A DNA stretch of 64,000 nt, taken from Saxidomus purpurata (Eukaryota > Mollusca > Bivalvia > Venerida > Veneridae). This document shows, one piece after another, positions 53,745 through 64,000 of the stretch. A model generated the notes under the pieces. The model did not search any database, was not told where the DNA came from, and worked only from the letters and a program-made list of their open reading frames with translations. A program made the position numbers and the translations under genes. Location of the stretch: NCBI GenBank assembly GCA_022818135.1, contig JAFMSR010000001.1, forward strand, positions 7,392,394 through 7,456,393, in the 5' to 3' direction. Numbering within the stretch: position 1 is the stretch's first letter; each line of letters starts with the position of its first letter.

Positions 53745-56700
53745 CGTGAATAAAAACGAAACAGGAAAATGAAAGCATAAAAACATATTTAAGCGTATGT
53801 GTTCGAGTTTTGAGCTCGTATTGGAAAAAAAAATGCTTCATATTCTCTGAGATGTATTTGATTCAATGTTTTGCACGAAATCGTTATCTTTGACAATATG
53901 CAAGAGAATGAGTACAATATTCAGTTCAAACCCGAATTCGTATATTTCCGTAGCAGTCTTTTTACTGTATATTTTCTAATTTATAGATGCAGTTTTTCAC
54001 TCGCGCTTCCTAAATTTGTAATATCTAGTTGTTTACAGAAAGGCAAGTCTGTCAAATAAATATTTACTCAATGGTCTTATTATCGCAACAAAGTTATAAA
54101 TTCCTTCAGAGAATGTGGCAACTATTCCAAACACATTTTCACAATAAGGACAGGTGTAAAACGATCTTTAGGTCATCATCATCATTGGACTATTTATAGT
54201 CCCGACCGACCCATACATGTAGAAGCCACCAGCCAAACAGACTCCATTCTTCATAACAGTGAAGATGTAGCGAACCTGTTAAACCTAAAACATTAATGTC
54301 ATGTTAGTTGCAAACTTTGTACAATGACCCCACTTGTGTCAGCGGCTATTACATTGCTTGAAAGGTTTAGTGGTCTGAAATAATTGTGTGACCTTGTACT
54401 ACTGATCGTAGTGTACACATATAATAAGAAACATGACTATTGTCATATAGATGATTTAGTATTGTACTAATGTTTCATTTGTCACTTGTATAGTAAATAT
54501 GATTTAATGTATTCAACTTATCCTTATAAATTTCATCGAATACTCACGACAGCTTGCAGAATAATCTATATCTTTAAGTGCGTGAAGTTAAACCCTTTAC
54601 ATGTAGCTAAAATGAAATATCCTTTTGAATATAAATACGAATAAAGGAAGAGATATTGATATTTAACTATTTATGGCAATCCCCACCGTATGTGGCAACC
54701 TAACAACCATTTTAAACCGCCTAGGATTGATGGATTTTCATAATAATATCTCGTCCTTTTATGGTGCCTATTTAGATCGTAGACCACTGATTATAGCCTC
54801 AGATACGAATCTTCACGAAAGAAAGTATCGAAGAGAAACCATTTGCATACACAAAACAGATATAACATTATCGAATACAATATCGAAATACATTTTATGA
54901 TTTAAGTATTTGTTTCAGGAGAAAGTCCTTTTTGTTCTGCACAGACAAAATAGGCGTCTAGTTTCGCATCAAAGATACATAATGGATATAGAAATCTTCT
55001 TACTCTTTTAGTTACTACAGATGAACATTATTCATTTTACACATAATGCTGTGTTTTATCAATTTTTAACAGTCAGGTTGTGATGATATAGATCTCATAT
55101 TAATGATTGATATACGTCTACCAGAACTACTTGTTTTCAATGGAACATGTACAAAATGTAACTATCTTGTGTATGTATATATATTTATTGAATGTCTGCC
55201 ATCAAAATTTTGTGTTTGTAAATGGCCAAAGGCAACGTGTTTGCTGATTATGACAATAAATTTGAAATTGAAATTAAATACTTACTAGCATGAAATAAAA
55301 GAAACTTTGTTTGACTGGATATGTATAACTCAAAGTTATACAATATTTACATTTTCATTATGCGCTTTGCGCTCGTCTAGATATTGAAATTGTATCACTT
55401 TTCGTTTAGATATAACCATATCCACTCAAAACAAACAAACTATCCTTTTTACGGCATATATTGTGTTTTTATCGTCAACAGATAAATAAATGACCATAAA
55501 CTGTATTTATAAATATAAGAGCTGAACATAAAACCTAAACCTTTACATTGGAATTGAAAGACAGTTTCGTGTACATTAATGTGTAAATTCAGTACATTCT
55601 TTTCTCAAACAGTTATGACGAAGGTTTGTCAAACTGCACTTGATAAAAACACTGTTTATATATTCAGAGTCGTTTAGTTAATAGGCAATTATTATGCTTG
55701 TGTAATGAGACCAAGTCTTTTCGTTTGTGTATCCATATCTTCTGATTAGATGTTTGCACGGGAAACAGGATATGGAAGAGCAGTTTGACGCAATTCCCTC
55801 TGACATTGATACAGTTTATTGAAAACAGTCCCATGATCATTTTAAATGTTCTGATATAGTAACATACATTTATTGATAGAATAAAGTTTGAACTAGCACT
55901 GTGACAGTAACTTGTAAAATTGCTTGTAACTCATGAAATATTGTAAATCTTAAACCCCACAGGTATTTGTCTTTTTGATATGTTGTATGATTGTGTAAAA
56001 TTTAATATATGTCAGGTATTATGTATTTTAGAATAAGTTCATGTTGCATGCAAAATCAATTGATTAATATGATATGTTATATATCCAGGCATGTTTTCAA
56101 CTTACATGTAACAGGCTCGTTTTACGAATATAAAAAGCTGCTTCAAACATGTGTTACCAAACAAAATGTTATATTAATGTTTCTGTTATGTTTAGAACAC
56201 GTGTGACATATTCGTATAATTGCTGTTCATTGCAGTTTTCGATTTTGTAAAACGTCTGTCGTTTGTTGCATAAAGGGCCAGTGTCTGTGTTTTCACTGCG
56301 AGTCAGTGTCAAATATGTTTTCCTCTATCTGAATACTCCTGTAGTAATTCATCAATGGACTGAATATGAAAGTGATATGAAAGTGTTGAAATCGACAATA
56401 ATTATTATGTATTTCTCTACAAAAGCTTACCCATTGTAAACGTTGAAAATAAAAAAAAAATGTTCTTAAGTAATCTGGGTAGGCTTCACAAGTTTTCCTG
56501 AAAAATGAAAGAAAAAACACACGTACACACATGATGATACAGATACTTGGCTAACCACTCTTAAAAAAGCAAGCCACAAGTGTCCAATTGTCATTGACTG
56601 GTCACCATCGATTTATTATGGGTATTTTTCTTAGATATTAGAAGACTGACGCAAATAGACATGTTATATATCAATGCTGAAGACATTCTAGAAGCACAGT

Positions 56701-57290
56701 AATAAAAGGGCAATCGCATGACATTAAGTTTCTCATAATAACATTGTAAGTCATTACTGAAGTCTATGTTATTCGCCCATGGCAGTTAGATTTGCATTTC
56801 AGCTACAGTGTTCCCGAAATGTCGTTTCTGATATAAGAGCATAATATAGACGTGGGTTAAATCCATGTTGTCTCAAACAGCTGAATATGTACATATCTGC
56901 CGGGCTTTTTTTCATATCATCACATACATGTGTATTCGAGTTTCGTGGCAAACATGAACGCGTCCTCGTAAATTCATTGGCTCATGTCCATATCAAGCTC
57001 TTGGTCATGTTATTTCTGCAAATGAAATTCATTGCCGGATCATATCTAGAGTTTATGCTGTACTACGGCAACTAATCATTTGACTAAATGTTGCGAAAGT
57101 ATTCTTTGAACATTAAGGTAGCGCCTTACATTGTACAAAAGCTAGAATTTCATTCACGGAAATCTTTAACCATTTTCATCGTTTTTATTCTGCTAAGAAA
57201 GTATGAATCTGTTTTCGGTCAATACAATATAACTGTTACGTCATTATCTTAACAGTTTTAATCCGTGTAAACATTCTTTTAGTAAAATAT
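53745..57290. other. Gene-poor spacer between duplication units
   Basis: No exon or element with support. An open frame at 54673-54900 has reasonable composition but no splice context or domain. Confidence 0.4.
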
Positions 57291-58095
57291 ATCATAGCGC
57301 CCAGTACACGCCTGTATATATCGCTATAATTGCTCTTTCGTCTATGTGGCAGAAAGATTGGATCTCATTGAAGGAGGTTTCCAAACTGTTGAAACTGTAT
57401 CTTTAGCTTGGAGATTTGTAGCAATTTGAATATTTTTTTCAGGAAATAAGGCATGATTTATTTGTGGGCGGAAAACATTCAGATATAAATTTGTGAATAA
57501 GATGTAATAACCTTAAACTCTTATTCAGTGCACAGGTTTAAGCTTTGCAGGCCTTTTTTTCGTAGGTTATTTTAAATAAAATAAATAGCTTTATATCAAC
57601 TGTCAACTGAACAGACTGCCAATTACTGTTTTGGAGCCAGAAGTCACTGAGTGGGATTGGCATTTGAATATCACCATCCTTTACGTGTATAACAATGTAG
57701 CAAGGTATTTGTATTTTGTATTTTATCAAGCCTCCCCTCTCCCGCCTGTTATTGACTATTGTTGGTAAAAAGGTCATCTTGTCCAGTGTATTGTCTGTGA
57801 ATCTTTATCTATTAGACATAATCTTGCAAACGTAGATAATGTACTTTTTCATACCTGCGATCAGTGTACATTGTAGTTAAAAAGAGATAAACTGATGAAA
57901 ATATTTGTTTAAATCCCACTTATTGTCTGCAAAGTGAACCTTTATACAAAATTTATTCATCACTGACATTAACATTTTAGAACGTATCATATAATCAGTT
58001 TCTATAATAGTTCACATGAATAAGTTAATTGTATTTTTTAACCAGTACAATAGGTCTTTTGGGAACTCTTTCTTGAAGTAGATATATAGAAGCTT

Positions 58096-58177
58096 TATTC
58101 ATGAGTGATTTTTCTATACAATCGGTGATATAAATCTATTCATGAGTGATTTTTCTATACAATCGGTGCTATAAATT
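58096..58177 (+). repeat. 41-bp tandem duplication
   Basis: TATTCATGAGTGATTTTTCT and the rest of the unit occur twice with one change, followed by a partial third start. Confidence 0.95.
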
Positions 58178-59552
58178 TATTCATATGTTTTGAAGGGAGA
58201 AAGATTCAAGTTTGAAGAAAAAGTATCTTAGAAGTAAAGATATCTTTATTCAAACAATTGAAGTGTAGTAGTAATAAAAAATTCCCGCTTTTAATGCGCC
58301 TAACATTTGTACTACTCTCGTACTGAATACTTCTGTCGATTCAATTTAAATTTGTTTGCAGAACATGTATTTCATAATTGCTTTATATGTTTTTTTTATC
58401 AGTTTTGATAAACATATTAGGTTACTTTTTCTATAGTTATAGATTTTAAGCTTTGTAAACTTACTACATAAATGCTACGCGTCGTGAATTGTAGAGTGAA
58501 TCGAATTGAAGTACATATGTATGTAAAATTTAATTGTGCATTTATTATTTTCTGTTTTATAATATAGAATTTGAATTAAAAGTTAATGTGTTTTCTTAGC
58601 ATACTCATATCAGAAAACCTCAGTTTTTACATCACAGAGGTTTCATCTGTTTTTTTTCAAAAAAAAGTTAGTTTTGCTACGCCTTTCTTAATCAAACGAA
58701 TTCCATAATCATAGCCTCACTTAATTTTGTACTTTGCTTTCTTAAAGCAATTTTTTTGATATCACAAACGCCATATTTTCATGAGCACCGTAATTATGTA
58801 CCAAAGCCAAAGCAGCAATTAGATTACTTTTATAGACTCAGTTTATATGTAAATAGCTTACGTTTGTGCCTTTTTGATTAAACGAAGTGTTTTAGAGGGA
58901 GGGTATTAAAGTCTGGCTGCCAAAGAAACACAACTACTGCATGATGAGGAAACTCACACATTCTGTTGTAGTTTTTACAAGCCAACTGTACTTGCTTTAT
59001 ACTCGAAATGCAAAACCAAACAAAATTAGCTGTAAATGTCATGTCTATGTGAAGTTTTTGTTTGCATTTGTCTGCAAATTCTTTGTAAGATTCGAAGTAC
59101 GGGCATCACTACTGATTATTAAACTTTTAAAAGTAATATATGAACTGCAATATAAGAATAAGTAAAATTCTTGACCGCCTACTTTATCAGATATTAAAAT
59201 TTTAAAAATGACCAAGGTCAACGTTTGTATGTTAAAGTAATAGTAAAGCATGATGAAATTAAAGTAATTTAAGATACAGTTCTCATATATTGCAAAAAGA
59301 CATTCATTTTTATGTATTTCACTTTGATAACTAAAAAAGAAAAAGTAACCGGACATTTTGATCTCAAAATTGCGCCACGGTACAAAATGTGCACAACTAT
59401 AAAATCCAAAGTAATCCAAATGGTCATAGAACAGGAACTTCTCATAACACCCCACTGCCTTAACAGATGCATATTTATACGTTTTTAATTGCATGAAACT
59501 TATTGTTTATTACAATACCATTTAAACATGTTTGAATATAATTTAGGTTAAG

Positions 59553-59749
59553 TTAGTTACAGAGGTATAGGAACAGCATCCGCCAAACCGAAAGATATAA
59601 GGGCGGCTCTGCTAGAGGAATCGACAATATCAATAGAATTCGTAAAATTAGAAACGTACTGTGTTGTTATAAATGAAGAAACGGAACAAGGTCGCTGGCA
59701 TTTCACAACATCCATGTTACACGTCCTTTTTAGTGTTATTGTAGTGTAA
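59553..59749 (+). CDS. Candidate coding exon, unknown gene
   Basis: An open frame starts at SYRGIGTASAKPKDIRAALL and runs to a stop at 59747-59749. In phase 1 it could follow the exon ending at 51009 using the AG at 59551-59552; other AGs lie within ten bases and the pyrimidine tract is poor. A GTAAAA at about 59640 or GTCGCT at about 59693 might be the donor. Composition is coding-like up to about 59690. No family recognised. Confidence 0.3.
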
Positions 59750-60465
59750 TTGGGAAAAACAATGGTTTCGATTTCACATTTTTATAAATATTCCATAAAG
59801 TCTCTTTCACAAATTGAAAAATATCATGTGCTTGTCAAAACTGTCAAAAGCTTATTCGGAAAAAAGTCTTACTTGTCTTAAAAGTCATACACGTGTCACC
59901 ACGACATAAAATAAGTAGGTGATATATCCTGATACTTTTTTCTTTCGGATGAAATCAAGGAAAATACTGTAGGAATTAAAGTCATAGCCAGTCTGGCTTG
60001 TCTGTAGCATTTAAATTTGTTCATTTCTGTTCTTTGTCAGTCAGTTACTTAGCGAGAAAGTTCAGAGTGTCAGTCAGTTAGTTTCTGAGCTTGCGGTTGA
60101 AAGTAATTTTTGGAAGGGATTGATTCGAGCTAAGAGATATCTTAGAAAGAAGAAAAATGCTAAGAGCTGCTTACTGAAATTATACTTATGAATTACGTCG
60201 AAAGTTATGATATTCTTTATGAACGGTATATAATAGACTATGATAAATAAATACTGATCACAAGCAACATAAAGTTGTGTATTAAAAGCTTTAGTACGTT
60301 AGATTATGAGCAAAACCTTCGAATTAACGATTTCAGTTAATAACGAATTTTATAGAAATAAACGTTTTATTTAACTCAATCCATATATATTTTACTCTGG
60401 TCTATCTAAAATACTGAAATTGCTTAAGCATATTCTAATTTACATTTTAGTGAATGTATGGGTTT

Positions 60466-60499
60466 TGCTCATGGTGGAATCATGCTCATGGTGGAATCA
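60466..60499 (+). repeat. 17-bp perfect tandem duplication
   Basis: TGCTCATGGTGGAATCA twice in a row. Confidence 0.97.
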
Positions 60500-61586
60500 T
60501 TAAGCAAGAATTATACTAACTGAAAAAGGTAATAAATACATCTGTTGCTGTCTTTTGGTGAATAAAGAGACATTTTACAGTTATGATAATGCCCTTATGT
60601 CATGACCAAACATATGATTAAGTAATTTGAATCTCAAAATCATCTCAGTATGTACATGTATGTAGGCTTTACATATAAGCTAAGGGGTTTTCCATTCAAT
60701 AGCTTCATGTCATTATATTGAGAGTCAACCTTTTGAAAAGAGATTATATATGTGTAAGGAAACAATGATCCCACAAATAGAGGGAAGTAAATGATAGAAG
60801 CCATCGCTATAAATGAGGTATTTTACAATGAATAAACACCTTCTGTAACTATCTTCAATCAGACATAATTTCTACTCAGTTTTACTTAACAAATTACCGG
60901 CATTTGGTCTATGGTGTAAAAACTAGAAAAAGGGTTTGTTTTGAAATCACTCCAAGAGATATTATCAGATGTAATCAAATTGAGTCCGTTCTTGCATATA
61001 AAGCTAACTGATCACAAACTTTAAGTATATCAAGTTTATGGTACGTATACCAATATGATACACCAAACTTCCGTATCGGAATAATTGATTCCTTTGCAAA
61101 CAGATCACGATATGCATTAATTTGGCATTGGACAAGGACATTAATTTGAATCAATTAAATGGAGATGTAGATGTAATTGTTAGATGTAATATTAAGATTA
61201 TTGCATTGCAACACAACTACTTGCTTTTTTGGGAGGTCTTTGCACTTATCATTAGATAATTTGTCGACCATGGTTGTCTGTAACCAAAGGCCGTATTATA
61301 AGATTAAAGGAGTATTTACGTAACAACCTTGGTATATTGTTGCTAAATGACTAACTAAGTAGAACGCAGTGTAACGTTTGTAAGCGTTTTGTACGATTTG
61401 GTAGCACATGTGACAATTATTTAAAGATCAAAGGAGTTACACGGATTGTGTAACTTTTGTGCTTTGTAACTATGGCGTAACTGGTATTGCAGACATTTGT
61501 GAATGATATTTTGTAAGGTCGACACAAGCTTAGGTCTTGGTGAGACCCTAATGTTATTGCAAGGATAACAACTTGTTATAAGTTTT

Positions 61587-61699
61587 ATTTTTGCCACTGA
61601 CCGTTCCAAGGCGTTTTATTGTGCCCCACTGTTTCCTTTAATTTTCGTTTTCCCCCCGCTTCCCCCCCCCCCCCCCCCCCCCCCCCCCTGTAGCTCCCC

Positions 61700-61731
<32 letters not shown>

Positions 61732-61885
61732 CGCCCCTCCCCCCCCCCCCCCCCCCCCCCCCCCCCGTGCGTGCGTGCGTGCGTGCGTGCGCGCGTGTGT
61801 GGGGGGGGGGGTGTGGGTTGTTTGGGGGCTCGTTTTTGGGAGGCTGCGTTTTACGTGGCTTCCCCCTGTTTTTTTGTTTTTATGA
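61587..61885 (+). mobile_element. Retroelement 3' tail copy with C/TG/GTGC runs
   Basis: From TTTTTGCCACTGACCGTTCC to GGAGGCTGCGTTTTACGTGG it matches the tails at 7380 and 52060; between them lie C runs, (TG)11, a second C run, (GTGC)n and a G run. Several flanking bases look miscalled. Confidence 0.7.
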
Positions 61886-62544
61886 TTATTATCAGACTGG
61901 CAACACTCAGTTTGAAAGTCTGTGTTTGGCATTTAGAGCAGGAGTGTTCATCTCTTGTTTACTTGTTGAAATCTGTCATCGTAAAACGAACTGACCGAAC
62001 ACTTATTGCATGCGTCCAAGGATACAAAATGGATATCATATGGATGAAACAATCATATATGCTAAAGTTTTAAACAAATATAAATACCTACAATGCCCCG
62101 GATACTCACCGTTCTAATGCGCAGTTTAATTTATCACCAGCCTTTATGTGACAGCTACACTGATGTCGCAGGAAAAAATCCATCCTAGTCACACGACTGA
62201 CTAGGTTGGCGATAATCGCAGATCGTATGCTACTTGAGCATTATGAAAATTATTCTGATATCTGATACTAATAATTCTTCAGTTACAAAGAGTTGAAACA
62301 ATAATAATGAATACTTTACAACCGCTTTTATTAAAGTATTCTTGCTGTACCTGAGCATCAGATATTTAGATGAAAAACAATCAGAAACATCAATTAGGAG
62401 CCAACGAATGAAATATTATGAAAGAGCTCAGAACATTCTAATGAATTAATGTTTAATGATATGTTAAGATTGTTAGTTTTCGTTCTACACAAATTCTTTA
62501 ATTACTTTGTTTACTTCACAAGGTTAGAAGCCATAGAGTCAGGA

Positions 62545-62610
62545 TGAGCTATTGTGACCGCTAGAAGTCCGTCGTCCGTCACCGTTGTTGTCAACAATTA
62601 CTTCAAACGA
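62545..62610. repeat. Edge fragment of a bivalve dispersed repeat
   Basis: GATGAGCTATTGTGACCGCT then GTCCGTCGTCCGTC and GTCAACAATTACTT: an edge motif of the GTCCGTC-bearing family. Confidence 0.55.
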
Positions 62611-63220
62611 CAAATCCTCTAGATAGTCAAGGAGATGTTATGTGCATGCACTGAAACGTTATGTCAATTATAAAAAAACGTTATAGATTTAAGTGTTCGT
62701 CTAGAAATCGTTTGGTCCCTGTGGATAACTGAAACAGGTTGTAGCTCTTAAGTGCATTGAGATAGAACAAAAAACTTATATTATCTGTTAAACGGAAAAT
62801 TATTATCTCGCTCGGAGAAAGCAGGTGTCTGGTTTCACATCAAACTTCACATCACTGCCACAAAGGTGCATTTAATGTTTTGCAAATATATAACATGAGC
62901 AACACATACAATAAAAGATGATATGTTTGTACCGTGGATGGTAGTTGTTTGTCGTAAATATTTATCGTGTGAGCTGTACAGTCCATCGTCACTGCACCTA
63001 TGTTTATCTTAATATGAACACGACGTACTTTTACCATTCTAAAATTTGTCAGATGTCGTGTTTTAAACTGAAATAAAGCGTATGCAATTCAAAATAAGCA
63101 TCGCAGCTACAAGAGCATATCAAGCAAATTAAGTAATGGCAAGCTTGTTAATTTTGCAAACGGAACGAACAACGTACAGAAGCCTTGTCCTAAAACGCAC
63201 GCCCCAAACAGCTGTTACAT

Positions 63221-64000
63221 TTAATGCGTAGCATTGGCTAGATGGTCTATGCCAAATTTTGTCATGACACTTTATTTAATAAAAAATGTTTCCCACTCTG
63301 AGGAAGAAGTGTTTCATATAAACCTATAGGGATCAACTTTATCAAATTAACAGATCATAGGACCTAAATATTTATGAAATAACTCAATAACATAAAAGAA
63401 ACGACAGTGATTTGTTTCCTCTAGGCTTTATAGAAAACTAAAAATTTTAAGATAAATTAAATGAAACCGTCTCTATGATGTCTTAGGGAGTGGACTAGAT
63501 GGTGATAAGTGTTCAAGCAACAGAGAACACTAACGGTTTACTATAGTAACATTGTATACTCACATTATGACAATTGGAAATAAAAAGAAAACATTTGTGC
63601 TTGAAAAAGTCAGTAATTAGCGCAATATTTAATGTTAATCATCGATTTTCTTTTATCTCAGAAGCCTTAAAGTTTAAAAATTAGACGTCTGTAATGCATA
63701 TAGATGGTGAAAACAAATCAGGTATAGATCTAGCACGGCAACTGATACAGATTTCTTGTAAACCAACGGTATCTGTTTTATCAAAACAAAAATAAAAAGG
63801 ATTCACACAAACTAAAAGTCAATCTAGATATAGATTCATTAAAACATCTATTTTCGTCGTTATTTGTATTATCTGAAGCCACAGAAATCAGTTTCAATCA
63901 CTGAGAGTGTCCAAGCTTTTAAATGTAAAATTTGAAAAGACATTTCCAGGCGATAATTATGGTTCGTTCGCACCTTCAACATACAATGTATTTTGAAATT
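63221..64000. other. No gene seen
   Basis: AT-rich sequence to the window end. Confidence 0.4.

Larger units (their letters stand above)
57295..63220 (+). repeat. Segmental duplication, unit B
   Basis: Counterpart of unit A: 57295-58400, 58780-59080, 60640-61180, 61195-61255, 62660-62980 and 63080-63220. Landmarks include ACTGAACAGACT.. with GTTTTGG.GCCA, AATTCCCGCTTT, CTTC.GTATCGGAATA, and CGGAGAAA.CAGGTGTCT. It is about 2 kb shorter than unit A and carries the retroelement tail at 61587. Confidence 0.7.

Noticed and set aside
54673..54900. 75-residue open frame with plausible composition
   Set aside because: No splice sites in phase, no domain, not duplicated elsewhere.

Overview
This is an AT-rich, intron-bearing animal nuclear window, most likely from a bivalve mollusc. 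That rests on GT-AG introns, low gene density, and repeat types I recognise from bivalve genomes: TTAA-flanked MITEs, a CR1/L2-like LINE tail, a Penelope-like element, and retroelement remnants of a type common in bivalves. It contains a 500-base N gap (3934-4433) and two homopolymer-choked stretches that look like poor consensus.

Layout, all recognised genes on the + strand. (1) About 5360-10513 is a gene with two tandem doublecortin (DCX) domains and a long charged, internally duplicated C-terminal tail. Its 3.5 kb intron is packed with nested MITEs, a retroelement 3' end carrying about 144 TG units, and a ~0.9 kb CTA/CTG-type trinucleotide tract. (2) 10514-23000 is intergenic: a 3.45 kb hAT-like transposon with ~655 bp inverted repeats, simple-sequence satellites, a 5'-truncated LINE, a palindromic MITE, and a Penelope-like GIY-YIG fragment with an inverted 5' end and a hammerhead-like core. 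(3) 23041-40524 is a six-exon gene whose splice phases fit end to end and give a complete 283-residue proline-rich protein that I cannot name. An RFX X-box-like palindrome lies five bases before its ATG, suggesting a ciliary or flagellar product. Its 11 kb first intron holds a SINE, foldback elements and a 3.0 kb transposon with 65 bp identical inverted ends. (4) 40525-64000 is an old tandem segmental duplication (about 41.5-49.7 kb against 57.3-63.2 kb), with a decayed reverse-transcriptase element between the units, another X-box-like site at 49583, and a few low-confidence exons.

The two well-supported genes could belong to the same biology (doublecortin proteins and RFX-regulated genes both act in microtubule and axoneme structures), but that link is inference. 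Most of the DNA is repeats, and four copies of one retroelement 3' tail each carry a different simple repeat at the same internal place.
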